64,000 nt of DNA from Notolepis coatsorum (GCA_963971535.1 OZ020593.1:14544904-14608903); one strand, 5' to 3'; positions 43,570-53,889 are shown, numbered from the stretch's first letter. Numbers and translations are program-made. Notes: generated by a model from the letters alone, not told the origin.

Positions 43570-43758
43570 ATGTCCAGCAAGCGGAGCCTGTTTGTGCGGC
43601 TGGTGCCGTGCCGCTGCCTGCGGGGGGAGGAGGAGACGGTGACGTCACTGGACTACTCCCACTGCAGCCTGGAGACGGTGCCCAAGGAGATCTTCAGCTT
43701 CGAGAAGACCCTGGAGGAGCTCTACCTCGACGCCAATCAGATCGAGGAGCTGCCCAAG
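43570..43758 (+). CDS. erbin: ERBIN coding exon 1 (start codon exon), residues 1-63
   Basis: This exon starts the orthologue of human ERBIN, a LAP-family scaffold that sits at the basolateral membrane and junctions and binds ERBB2 through a C-terminal PDZ domain. It begins [20 protein letters not shown], nearly the human sequence. Cys14 and Cys16, reported palmitoylation sites in ERBIN, are kept. LRR1 (residues 25-47) and the start of LRR2 ([16 protein letters not shown]) follow. The acceptor AG is at 43559-43560, the donor GTGAGA at 43759, phase 0. It is closer to ERBIN than to LRRC7, which has a different leader (KIIG, FRGEEE). The start is fixed by homology; a longer in-frame reading into the upstream repeat is not supported. 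Confidence 0.95.
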
Positions 43759-43787
43759 GTGAGAGGCACAGTGACCCGTCTGTAGGC

Positions 43788-44149
43788 TAGGGTTGGGCAC
43801 CGAAAACCGGTTCTAATTAGGAACCGGTTCCTAACTTCCGGTTCTGGAACCGGAAGTAACATACGTGCATTTCGAATCTAAAAAAAAAAAAAAAAAAATT
43901 ACTTTGTTAATTAATACCCTAGTTACAGTACAGCAACCAAATTAAACTGTATCAAGTAAACTGAAAATGTGAATAGTATGATTTTTTTTTTAAATTTTCA
44001 AAAAAAATATAACTCCTGCGAAATAAGCTGTGACCTGTTTTGACCTGCACCTCAAATAATCGGAATCGAGAATCGTTCAGAACAGGAATCGATATGGAGA
44101 ATCGGAATCGGAACCGGAATCGTTCAAATCCAAACGATGCCCAACCCTA
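43788..44149. mobile_element. hAT-type MITE (GGAACCGG family) in ERBIN intron
   Basis: Ends TAGGGTTGGGCACCGAAAAC and CGATGCCCAACCCTA with the exact duplication CTGTAGGC (43780-43787 and 44150-44157). It starts only 29 bp past the donor of coding exon 1. Subterminal GGAACCGG/CCGGTTC words. Confidence 0.95.
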
Positions 44150-44159
44150 CTGTAGGCAG

Positions 44160-44400
44160 AAGAGAAGATGAGATATTCCTAATTCAGGCGTCATAGCAGC
44201 ATGGAGGGGGGTACAGGTATGGGCAGGGTAATAGTAGAAGACATAAATACAGGCAATACAAATTATAGTACAGTAGAAAGTAAAAATAGGCAGTGTAAAC
44301 AATATGATGAACTCTGAATATACGCATGTGAGCAAGTAGGCAGTGTGATCAAAGGTGCAGATGAGGGTCTCCGTTATATTATACATTAGGGGGAAGCACC
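44160..44400 (-). mobile_element. LINE 3' end, reversed
   Basis: GGCGTCATAGCAGCATGGAG, GGGGTACAGGTATGGGCAGG and GTAATAGTAGAAGACATAAA match 52770-52850 and are the complement of a tail that ends TTCCCCAAGGGGATC. The tail itself was probably lost when the hAT element inserted next to it. Confidence 0.6.
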
Positions 44401-44479
44401 GATACTGGTGTTGGCGTCAGAGAATGTCTAGGTCTGTCCTCTTAATAGTCCTAGAATTTGTCAACGAATCATTTAGTTG

Positions 44480-44665
44480 ATCTTACCTGCGGGGTATTAA
44501 AAAGTATTAAATTCATAATTCTCAATTTAACGCCTTACAAGGTATTAAAAAGTCTTACATTTCATTTGCACAGGTATTAATTATTTTTATATATATTAAT
44601 TCATTATTAAAAAGTCTTAAATTGAACTTGTTGAACCCCTTTTTTATCAACAAATCTGTAACGTT
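44480..44665. mobile_element. hAT terminal fragment (TTAAAAAGTCTTAAA words)
   Basis: CCTGCGGGGTATTAAAAAGT, TATTAAAAAGTCTTACATTT and TTAAAAAGTCTTAAATTGAA match the subterminal words of the hAT element at 12391-14360. Another piece is at 54555-54640 (GTATTAAAAAGGCCTTGAAA). No complete termini. Confidence 0.55.
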
Positions 44666-45085
44666 TTCCACATGAGATAATGTAAAAGGGCCGTTTTGGG
44701 GTTCTCCGTTCATTTCTTTTTTTTTCTTAATTTTTTTGTCACACACAAAGATGTTAGATCTCTCGAATAGTGAGAAATGATAACCGACACAGACCCTCAT
44801 CTGCACCTTTGCCACACTGTTTATCTTTCTCACATTTCTATATATTCAGAGTTAATTATATTTTCTACACCGGCGTTTATTTATTTTCCATATTTTTATT
44901 TTCAGATCTAATCTTATTGCCTAATATTATTATGTCTGGGACGAAAAGTCTTCTCTGGTTAATTTTCTATCTAAAAAAAGCCCTTATTCATAGATGGACG
45001 TTGCACAACACAAGGCTTCTTGATACCACTGGCTTTTGCCCCAGTATGCCAGTCAGCCCCAGTATGCCAAGTCAGCTCATCTGTC

Positions 45086-45090
<5 letters not shown>

Positions 45091-45116
<26 letters not shown>

Positions 45117-45118
45117 CT

Positions 45119-45152
<34 letters not shown>

Positions 45153-45232
45153 CTCTGTGTGTGTGTGTGTCTCTCTGTGTGTGTGTGTGTGTCTCTGTGT
45201 GTGTGTGTGTGTGTCTCTGTGTGTGTGTGTGT

Positions 45233-45304
<72 letters not shown>

Positions 45305-45305
45305 A
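45091..45305. repeat. (GT)n microsatellite with CTCT interruptions
   Basis: About 210 bp of GT broken by TCTCTGTG at quasi-regular spacing of roughly 20-30 bp. Long Cys/Val and His/Thr frames on both strands are artefacts. Confidence 0.97.
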
Positions 45306-45585
45306 CACAACAGTCCACTGCACCAGCAGAGGAGCCTCCTCCTGAGTGATGTATCTGAAAGCCCAGACAATCGGCACATTCAGATAAGCAGCATAATTAA
45401 ATCCCCCAGTTCATTAGGATGACGTTACAGTTGGTCTCTCTCTCTCTCTCTCCTCATGTTCCCTCTGTAATGTAATTTCGTCCTACTATTCTGGCTCTGA
45501 TCACGGAAACCCCTCTGATGGAAGAGGGTACTGCTGAATGATGAAGCCTGCCCCCCCCCCCCCCCCCCCCTCCCTCTGAAGTTGG

Positions 45586-46067
45586 GCCTCGTTCACACTG
45601 CAATCTTCAGTGCTTAATTCTCATTTATTGCTCAGATCAGTTTTTTTTGTGGCTGTTCACATTATCACATTTATTATTATTATTTATATGTACATTATAT
45701 ATATTTTTTTATGTGGCCGATTCCAGTGCAATTCCTGCACGCACAGATGAACAATAACGACAATGGACGTAAACGTGGAGGACACTGAAGTCACAGTTTA
45801 TGGTTTAATTTATAAGTTGATGTGCAGCGGAGGACAACTAATGAAAACACATCTAGAAGAGTGACGTAAAAGTCACATTAAAGCCTCATGAATCGGACCT
45901 GTATCTGATTTAGGAGGACCACATATCATCACGCAAGCGGCCCAAATCAGAATAAATGAAAATATCAGACTCCCATGTGATTCGCGCTGCTCTCACACTG
46001 TCGTGACAAAAACAGATCTGAGTCACATTATGATGAGATCAGATTTGGGCCACATTAGTCTGCAGTC
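45586..46067. mobile_element. Harbinger-like MITE in ERBIN intron
   Basis: Left GGGCCTCGTTCACACTGCAA and right TGGGCCACATTAGTCTGCAG are inverted in style, with ATCAGATTTGGGCCACATTA near the right. CCCATGTGATTCGCGCTGCT and CTCACACTGTCGTGAC lie inside. No clean 3-bp duplication could be fixed by eye. Confidence 0.55.
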
Positions 46068-46239
46068 TGAAGAACTCTTGAGTAAGAGTTCTCAGCAGTT
46101 CGGTCAATCTTGATCTTTTGTGACGAATGAACGGCGGACAAACTCGATTTCCTTGACGTTGAATGAAATCTCTCTCTTATCTCTTCTCTCTCTTCTCTCT
46201 CCCTCTCTCTCTCCCCCTCTTCTCTCTCTCTCTCCTCAG

Positions 46240-46357
46240 CAACTGTTCAACTGTCAGCTGCTCCAGCGGCTGAGCATGCCGGATAATGACCTGACGGTGT
46301 TACCGGCAGCCATCGCCAACCTCGTCAATCTGCGGGAGCTTGACGTCAGCAAGAACA
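46240..46357 (+). CDS. erbin: ERBIN coding exon 2, residues 64-102 plus split codon 103
   Basis: Encodes [20 protein letters not shown] through LRELDVSKN: the end of LRR2, all of LRR3 (71-93) and the start of LRR4. The acceptor is TCCTCAG at 46233-46239, preceded by an unusually long CT-rich tract from about 46169. The donor is AACAGTAAGC, and one base of the Ser103 codon is at 46357. In the human protein this position is Gly. The asparagine ladder (N in DND and SKN) and leucines of the LRR consensus are intact. Confidence 0.95.
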
Positions 46358-46666
46358 GTAAGCACTGAAGCACCTCCTCTCCTCTCCTCTCCTCTTGATC
46401 GTTGTTCACAAACCGCTCGGCGAGACCGGATTACACGGGTGCCGCCTCGCCCGTTCTGATTGGATGGATTACACACGGGTGCCGCGCCCATTCTGATTGG
46501 ATTTGATCCGTGTTTATCTCCAACACGACACGCGTACAAATCACAGTGAACACAAGATATGTCAAATGTAAACAAATGAGTCTGTGGACATCCACTTTGG
46601 AAGCACTCTGGGCTGCAGTTGTTGTGTGGAAGCCAAGGTGCTGTACAAATCAAGTTTATTGTTGTT

Positions 46667-46770
46667 TAGGGCTGCAACTAACGATTATTTTTAGGGATGT
46701 CCGATATTATCGGCCGATATCGGCATTAAAATGTGATATCGGAAAATATCTGTATCTGTTTAAAAAAAAA

Positions 46771-46801
<31 letters not shown>

Positions 46802-47620
46802 GATTTCTATAATCTTTATTTACCCAGGCAAGCAAGTAAGAACAAATTCTGATTTTATTTATTGTCAAAAGTATGCATAATGTTGTGTTAATTCCACAAC
46901 AAGAGATATGTAATGTTAATTACCTGAAATTATTCCGTTTTTTGGGGGGGGGGGAACCTTGTATATATCGGTATCGGAAATTAAGAGTTGGACAATATCG
47001 GTATATCGGTATCGGTAAAAAAGCCAATATCGAGCATCCCTAATTATTTTGGTAGTCGACTAATCTGTCTTATTTTTTCGATTAGTCGACTAATCTAACG
47101 ATTATTTCTGTCACACCCTCCATCTCTGCTTCCTGTGGGCGCGGCTCCTTTTCCGAGCTCTTAGCAGACTTCTTAGCTTAACATAACAGACCGACAGTAA
47201 GTTTGGGGGAACTAATGGGATAACTGGGGTTGCAACAAAAGTACAAAACACAATGAAATAAAATAATAATAATAATAAATAATATATCCTTCTTAGCAGA
47301 CTTCTTAGCTTAACAGCCCAGGGAACTAATGGGATAACTGGGGAATGGATGTTGTTTGCTCCTGACAAGAGTCTCAAAGTCTGGGGTGATGGTAGACAAA
47401 GCAACTCTGAGGTCATGCTCAATGTCCAATCTGTTCCTCTGCTTTGTCTTCAGCTGGACCAGAGCTTAAGCCACTTTCACAAAGATAGGTAGTGCAAAAA
47501 AGAAATTATAAAAAAAATTATTTTATTTATTATTATTTTTTAATACGACGCATCAATTCGGCGTTGACGAGTTTTTATGATCGACGTCGTCGATTATGTC
47601 GACTAATCGTTGCAGCCCTA
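46667..47620. mobile_element. hAT-type MITE (AGTCGACTAAT family), outer element of a nest
   Basis: Ends TAGGGCTGCAACTAACGATT and CTAATCGTTGCAGCCCTA with the exact duplication TTGTTGTT (46659-46666 and 47621-47628). GTCGACTAATC words lie near both ends. It carries an inner element at 46692-47042. Internal direct repeats include GCAGACTTCTTAGCTTAACA and ACTAATGGGATAACTGGGG (twice each). It lies in the long ERBIN intron. Confidence 0.93.
46692..47042. mobile_element. hAT-type MITE (ATATCGG family), nested
   Basis: Ends TAGGGATGTCCGATATTATC and CAATATCGAGCATCCCTA with the exact duplication ATTATTTT (46684-46691 and 47043-47050). It inserted 25 bp inside the left terminus of the outer hAT element, so it is the younger of the two. 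It has an (AT)n tract at 46771-46792. Confidence 0.95.
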
Positions 47621-47784
47621 TTGTTGTTATTATTATCCATAGAAAAATAAAGAAGGATGAGTTGGAGAGGCAGAAGGAAGCACAGCTTCTCTAGTCCCGC
47701 CCCTTTCTTATAATATCTTAACATTTCAAATAAAACTCTTACTACCGAAGAGAGAGAAAAAATTTACGTATAAAACGAGGTTAA

Positions 47785-48711
47785 CTCATTGGACGCCAGT
47801 CACGATGATAGTCGGGTTAACTCGCCGACGCTTGAGCGCCAATCACTACGATAGTCGGGTTTTAATCGTTATTTATTTTATTAGTGATATCCATTCATTT
47901 TCATCCATCCAACCTGATGTTATTGTTGGGAATGGGTCTGAGCTCGCAAAAGGGCAAATACCGCCGCCTATCGTCTCCCGGATGGTATTGCACATCATTG
48001 GATTGGATTGGCTGGGGATGTGCATAAAAAAAAACTCCGCTCCAGGTTTTCCTTCTCGGGCATGCAGTATCGTTATAACAGATGGACTGGGGACACTCGG
48101 AGCAGCGTGGATTATGTGTTTTGGACTATAACGTTGGATCAATAAACGCGATCAATATTTGGAATGGCGATCAGGAATTGGATTAATCTTTTTGCAGAAC
48201 ATCAGATGTGAGGTAAGGAATCTATGTTACCAGTCTTGGGTTAATCAGATGTTCCTTTCACCGCCATCGGAGCGTGTGTGTTCGTGCCGTTGGCGCTGAG
48301 CCAGGCATGGATAAGCGATTTTTCTGCCCGCTTCTGTATTGTGCATAAGGACACATATAATATCGATAATCTAGCGTTTATTTGAAAACTATTCATAAAT
48401 CAGCCGAAAAATTACAATGTGTTTTGTGTATTCCACTAAAGGGCTATTATCGCGTCTTTCTCTGGAATTACTAGAAATCACAAACTATACTCATATTCAA
48501 AACGGTATAAAACGGAAATGTACAGATGAAAAAACAATCCGTTTCGTACATGTTGACTGCAAGCAAGTCATTGATAAGCGACGGGTGTATTAGACCCATA
48601 GCCATAATTTAAGATATATTTTAAGCACTCTCAAATATCCCCGTCCTCCCATTGATTAAAGCGTTGGCGTACTAGGCCTAATTTCCCGGAAGGGGCGTGG
48701 CGGTCAATGAG
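47785..48711. mobile_element. piggyBac-like non-autonomous element flanked by TTAA
   Basis: Inside the TTAA sites at 47781-47784 and 48712-48715 the ends read CTCATTGGACGCCA and TGGCGGTCAATGAG, inverted over about 13 bp. TTAA duplication with a CNNNTTGNNNGCCA-like end is the piggyBac/Looper style. The left end has a repeated ACGATAGTCGGGTT motif. No transposase frame; the 108-residue frame at 47805-48131 has no domain. Confidence 0.75.
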
Positions 48712-48715
48712 TTAA

Positions 48716-49605
48716 AAAACTACTTTTATTTTTCTTTATTTTTTTTTAAGAAGAAGAAATCAAAACATTCCCTGAGAGGAACTATAATGGAATTTTAAGA
48801 AGCCTTTCACATTTTTAAAGAGAATTCAAAGCCATCCACAATTGCACCAGTGTAGACACAACCCACTTCCCATAATATGTCCTTGTGAAGCCCTTCTATA
48901 CTGCCCTGCAGAAGCTAACCACAGTAACTAGCGGTGACACTGAGAGAAATGGCTTTAAGGTTCTTTGACTATCCAGACTAGTGTTTTGTAGTTACTGCAA
49001 TTCTTTATACCCTTTTTCTCTAAAAACAGAGCCAGATTAAACTCCGCAGGGCAGTATGAAAGAGTTTAGATGCTGTTTGGAAGATACTATATCAGCATTA
49101 CTAACGTAAAAGAAAACTCCTTTTTTTTGGACGAACGGAAATAACTCTCCAATTTGCAAAGAATCCGATGGGCTTCTTTCATAATGGCTGTAGCATCCCA
49201 TCATACTCAAATAGACTCAGGAGGGAAGAACAGGCCATTTCCTTAACAGCATGCCGTTGAGAAATTGCCCCTGACGGGCCGGCGGTGCGCTGGGCTGTGA
49301 ACTTCCTCTGTGGGATTGGGCTCGCCGTCCTTTAACGCCGTCTTCACCATTACGGACAATTAGTGACAATAGCTCTACAATAGAGCGGCCCGGATTAGAT
49401 CATGTTAAAGTGGCCGAGCGGCAATAGTTGCGTAATCGACCTCAGTCTCCTGTTTTTTTTTTGGATTGCTTCAAGCGAGAAGAAACCTCAAGAGTCGAAC
49501 GCCACAGCGTGTCTCCGACACGACACGTCTTACAACAGAGCGTTTTATAGCCTTGATAATAGAACCACGGAAGTCGAGGCCTGCAGTGGGTAAGACTGTA
49601 ACACA
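48716..49605. other. ERBIN intron; dispersed repeat then apparently unique sequence
   Basis: 48890-49060 matches the dispersed repeat at 36740-37270. From about 49140 to 49560 no repeat seen elsewhere in the window is found. Text such as GACAATTAGTGACAATAGCT and CTACAATAGAGCGGCCCGGA looks unlike the surrounding repeats, and the segment could be a conserved non-coding element. Confidence 0.4.
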
Positions 49606-49609
49606 GTGA

Positions 49610-49970
49610 TTAGATTCGGTTAGATTAAAATGTATCGTCATCATTACACAGCACAAGTACAGTAAAGCGAAAATACGTTTGGCGTCCAGCCAGAGTGCAA
49701 ATGTAACCGTAAAGTGCGACAGTAATATACAATGTACAGGTGATTAAACTGGGTATAAAATATATAAATTAGTACTAGTGCTAATCAGATGTATGTATAG
49801 AATTGTAGTATTAATATGTACAGTGATACAGGTATAAAGACATTATGGTAGTAAGTCATACTGCCCAGCAGTGTAACTAGTAAGAGTAGGTAAGGGATAT
49901 GTACAGATAGTATCTAGAGATATGTAAAATGTTTTGTGCAGGTATGTACAGACAGGTATATATATATATA
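49610..49970 (-). mobile_element. LINE 3' UTR-like fragment
   Basis: Starts with GATTAGATTCGGTTAGATTA and AAATGTATCGTCATCATTAC, then TACAATGTACAGGTGATTAA and ACTGGGTATAAAATATATAA, all shared with 20375-20600. It ends in an (AT)n tract at 49959-49972. Confidence 0.65.
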
Positions 49971-49984
49971 TATCGCTGTGGGTG

Positions 49985-50762
49985 AGAGTCCTACAGGCAG
50001 CTCCACCTGCACACTAACAGAGGAGCTGTTCTCACAGGCAGCTCCACCTGCTGCACACTAACAGAGGAGCTGTTCTCACAGGCAGCTCCACCTGCTGCAC
50101 ACTAACAGAGGAGCTGTTCTCACAGGCAGCTCCACCTGCTGCACACTAACAGAGGAGCTGTTCTCACAGGCAGCTCCACCTGCACACTAACAGAGGAGCT
50201 GTTCTCACAGGCAGCTCCACCTGCTGCACACTAACAGAGGAGCTGTTCTCACAGGCAGCTCCACCTGCACACTAACAGAGGAGCTGTTCTCACAGGCAGC
50301 TCCACCTGCACACTAACAGAGGAGCTGTTCTCACAGGCAGCTCCACCTGCTGCACACTAACATAAGAGCTGTTCTCACAGGCAGCTCCACCTGCACACTA
50401 ACAGAGGAGCTGTTCTCACAGGCAGCTCCACCTGCTGCACACTAACAGAGGAGCTGTTCTCACAGGTAGCTCCACCTGCACACTAACAGAGGAGCTGTTC
50501 TCACAGGTAGCTCCACCTGCACACTAACAGAGGAGCTGTTCTCACAGGTAGCTCCACCTGCACACTAACAGAGGAGCTGTTCTCACAGGTAGCTCCACCT
50601 GCACACTAACAGAGGAGCTGTTCTCACAGGCAGCTCCACCTGCACACTAACAGAGGAGCTGTTCTCACAGGCAGCTCCACCTGCTGCACACTAACAGAGG
50701 AGCTGTTCTCACAGGCAGCTCCACCTGCTGCACACTAACAGAGGAGCTGTTCTCACAGATAG
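49985..50762. repeat. 42/45-bp minisatellite, about 18 copies; resumes at 52006-52075
   Basis: Unit GAGGAGCTGTTCTCACAGGC plus AGCTCCACCTGC(TGC)ACACTAACA, where an optional extra TGC makes 42- or 45-bp units. CAGGC/CAGGT variants cluster at 50460-50620. After the T-rich array two more units appear at 52006-52075, so the two arrays interrupt one another. Confidence 0.95.
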
Positions 50763-51990
50763 CTTTTAGTTAGTTCATTTATTTATTTATTTTTTTCGTT
50801 TTAGTTTTTTTTTTTTGTGTTTTTGTTTTAGTTTTTTTTTTTTTTTTAGTTTTAGTTCGTCCTTTTTTTGCTTTTTTTGTGTTTTCGTTTTAGTTCGTTT
50901 GTTTTTTTGCGTTTTTGTTTTAGTACATTCGTTTTTTTGCATTTTTTTTGTGTTTTTGTTTTAGTTCGTTTGTTTTTTTGCATTTTTGTTTTAGTTCGTT
51001 CGTTATTTTGCGTTTTCGTTTTAGTTCGTTCGTTATTTTGCGTTTTTGTTTTAGTTCGTTCGTTTTTTGCGTTTTTGTTTTAGTTTGTTAGTTTTTTTGC
51101 GTTTTAGTTCGTTCGTTTTTTTTGCGTTTTTTTTTTTTTTTTGTGTTTTAGTTCGTAAATTTTTTTGTGTTCGTTTTTTTACGTTTTAGTTCGTTTGTTA
51201 TTTTTTGTTTTAGTTCGTTCGTTATTTTGCGTTTTCGTTTTAGTTTGTTCGTTATTTTGCGTTTTCGTTTTAGTTCGTTCGTTTTTTTGCGTTTGTTTTA
51301 GTTCGTTCTTTTTTTTGCTTTTTTGTGTTTTCGTTTTAGTTCGTTTGTTTTTTTGCGTTTTTGTTTTAGTTCGTTCGTTTTTTTGCATTTTTTTTTGTGT
51401 TTTTATTTTAGTTCGTTTGTTTTTTTGCATTTTTGTTTTAGTTCGTTCGTTATTTTGCGTTTTCGTTTTAGTTCGTTCGTTATTTTGCGTTTTTGTTTTA
51501 GTTCGTTCGTTTTTTGCGTTTTTGTTTTAGTTCGTTAGTTTTTTTGCGTTTTTGTTCGTTCGTTTTTTTTTGCGTTTTTTTTTTTTGCGTTTTAGTTCGT
51601 AAATTTTTTTGTGTTCGTTTTTTTGCGTTTTAGTTCGTTCGTTATTTTTTGTTTTAGTTCGTTCGTTATTTTGCGTTTTCGTTTTAGTTCGTTCGTTATT
51701 TTGCGTTTTTGTTTTAGTTCGTTCGTTTTTTGCGTTTTTGTTTTAGTTCGTTAGTTTTTTTGCATTTTAGTTCGTTCGTTTTTTTTTGCGTTTTTTTTTT
51801 TGCGTTTTAGTTCGTAAATTTTTTTGTGCGTTTTTTTGCGTTTTTGTTTTAGTTCGTTCGTTATTTTTTGTTTTAGTTCGTTCGTTATTTTGCGTTTCCG
51901 TTTTAGTTTGTTTGTTATTTTGCGTTTTCGTTTTAGTTAGTTCGTTTTTTTGCGTTTGTTTTAGTTCGTTCGTTTTTTTCTCATATAGAG
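50763..51990. repeat. T-rich GTTTTAGTTCGTTCG array with higher-order repeats
   Basis: Degenerate units of about 20-30 bp built from GTTTTAGTTCGTTCGTTATT and TTGCG(T)n. A longer block repeats: 50868-51083 and 51323-51538 are almost the same (offset about 455 bp), and the marker TTAGTTCGTAAATTTTTTTG recurs at about 51150, 51592 and 51805. The Phe/Val/Leu-rich frames of 60-121 residues mimic membrane proteins but only reflect the repeat. Confidence 0.93.
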
Positions 51991-52079
51991 AGTGAGAGAG
52001 ACAGACAGAGGAGCTGTTCTCACAGGCAGCTCCACCTGCACACTAACAGAGGAGCTGTTCTCACAGGGAGCTCCACAAT

Positions 52080-52480
52080 TGGATCCAATTGTATAAAAAT
52101 AGCTACAGCGGGGTGCTCTCGGCTAAGAGGGTATTTATAACGATAGCGGGGCGTCCTCTCTCTCTTCCTTCGGCGTTCGTCAAAGCGTTTCATTTAGCGG
52201 TGCGATCATAGGCCCGCACGCACACACAACACCGTTCACTTTGACGCAGAGTGAAGCGACTGAGGCGGAGTGCTTTCTTCCTGCATGGGGGGAAACTCCA
52301 CTCCTTTTGTGGCAGATCTCGCCTCTCGCCGTCCCCGCTGTTCCGCTGATCAGAGTCCGCCGTCGGTGCGGCTGAGCGCTTGGCGGGCGCCGTTTACCGT
52401 TCAAACGCTGCGCTGCGTGTTGAGGCCCATTCACGTTGGCAGCCCAGAGGAAGAGAGGGGAACGTTTTTCATGGTAAAAT
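52080..52480. other. ERBIN intron, GC-rich, no feature recognised
   Basis: Locally GC-rich (TCTCGCCTCTCGCCGTCCCC, TGCGGCTGAGCGCTTGGCGG) but without promoter elements I would call. The small frames have no domain. Confidence 0.4.
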
Positions 52481-52720
52481 GGTAAATGGCTGCATTTATA
52501 AAGCAGCTTTTATCCAACGCGTTTTACAGTTTGTTGCTCACATTCTACCCATGCACTCAGAGGCACTCGGAGGCGACCATGCAAGGTGCTGCCAACCTGC
52601 TCATCGGGAGCAATTAGGGGTTAAGTGTCTTGCTCAAGGACACGCTGACCGGGAATCGAACCGGGAACCTCTGGATTACCAGACGACTGCTCTACCTCCC
52701 GAGCCACTGTCGCCCCACTG
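52480..52720 (-). mobile_element. tRNA-derived SINE (family B), near full length
   Basis: On the minus strand: GACAGTGGCTCGGGAGGTAG (box A), GGTTCCCGGTTCGATTCCCG (box B), TGTCCTTGAGCAAGACACTT, CTCCCGATGAGCAGGTTGGC, and CACCTTGCATGGTCGCC. The tail TAAAACGCGTTGGATAAAAG is near 52520. Confidence 0.88.
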
Positions 52721-52734
52721 TCATTGTTTAAGAT

Positions 52735-52985
52735 AAGATGTTCCTTTATTGATCCCTTTGGGGAAATGTGGGCGTCATAGCAGCATGGGGGAGGGGGGAG
52801 GGGGGGTACAGGTATGGGCAGGGAAATAGTACAAGACATAAACATAGGCAATACAATGTTATCTGAATATAAAAATATGAGAAATAAACTGTGTAAACAA
52901 AGGTGTAGATGAGGGTCCGTATGCCATATCGGTTATATTATACGTTACAATAAATATCGGCAATAAAGAATTTGAATCTGAATGT
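52735..52985 (-). mobile_element. LINE 3' end, reversed, (AGATA)-type tail
   Basis: Starts AGATAAGATGTTCCTTTATT and GATCCCTTTGGGGAAATGTG, then GGCGTCATAGCAGCATGGGG and GGGTACAGGTATGGGCAGGG. This is the complement of the 5030-5240 type tail and joins the SINE at 52480-52720. Confidence 0.7.
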
Positions 52986-53159
52986 ATACTATGAGTAAGA
53001 GTGTGGCGGGGTTCTTTCTCGAACTCCTCAAAACTCCCACAAACAATGGCGTAGTCGGAAAAATTATCTTGGTGTTTTATTTAATTTAATAATTGAAACT
53101 GTAAACAGAGAGGCCTATTGGGATGCTAGATCCTAATGTGAAACACTGATTTACCTTAT

Positions 53160-53282
53160 CTACCTCTATCTTTTTTATGCTCGCTTATGCCTGTATTTTT
53201 TACTGTTGTGAAGCACTTTGAACTGCAACTTCTGTATGAAAAGTGCTATACAAATAAAGTTATTATTATTATTATTATTATT
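53160..53282 (+). mobile_element. Retroelement 3' end with (ATT)n tail
   Basis: TGTTGTGAAGCACTTTGAAC, TGCAACTTCTGTATGAAAAG and TGCTATACAAATAAAGTTAT, then (TATTAT)n. The AGTGCTATACAAATAAAG tail is a frequent LINE/SINE end in fish. Reversed or partial forms occur at 34800 and 43055-43075. Confidence 0.65.
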
Positions 53283-53619
53283 TGCCGGCCTCCCGCTGTG
53301 CCGAGGTGACATTATTTCACAAACAGTGACATAAGCGAAATAACACAACAAAATACACTATACTACCTAGTACTACAATATCAAATGAGTTCCACAATAA
53401 CTCATGATAAACAGACAAACAACACGCTTCACTTAGAGGTTACCTACCTTCACTGTAACTGAGCAGGTGAAGACCGACTCATAATAATAATAAACGGAAC
53501 AAACAAAACACTTACGGAGCTTCACTAGGTTACCTTCACTGTAACTGAGCAGGTGAAGACCGACTTCCTTGGGCCAAAGCAGCCCTCATTTACCTGGTAG
53601 CCTCACATCAGGCTTCACA

Positions 53620-53757
53620 TGGGTGCCACACATCATTCATTAACAACCTACACACAGGTGCCACACATCATTCATTAACAACCTACACACAGGTGCCACA
53701 CATCATTCATTAACAACCTACACAGGTGCCACACATCATTCATTAACAATTTCCTAC
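53620..53757. repeat. About 33-36-bp minisatellite, 4 copies
   Basis: Unit AGGTGCCACACATCATTCAT plus TAACAACCTACACAC, with small length changes. To its left, 53440-53560 contains a separate direct repeat of CTTCACTGTAACTGAGCAGG plus TGAAGACCGAC. Confidence 0.9.
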
Positions 53758-53889
53758 ACACTATATATAAATGAACTCATTAACCTAAACCAATCAAACG
53801 GCAACACCAATCAAACCCACAGCCATAATAACCTAATAAATATACCGGTATGTATGAATGATAAGCTGCTCCGTCACAAAGAGTAAAAG

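Noticed and set aside
43426-43785. N-terminally extended ERBIN frame starting at 43426
   Set aside because: The extension is the translated splice-site repeat and runs past the donor at 43759. Homology places the start at 43570.
50868-51995. Phe/Val/Leu-rich frames resembling membrane proteins
   Set aside because: They arise from the T-rich GTTTTAGTTCG array.
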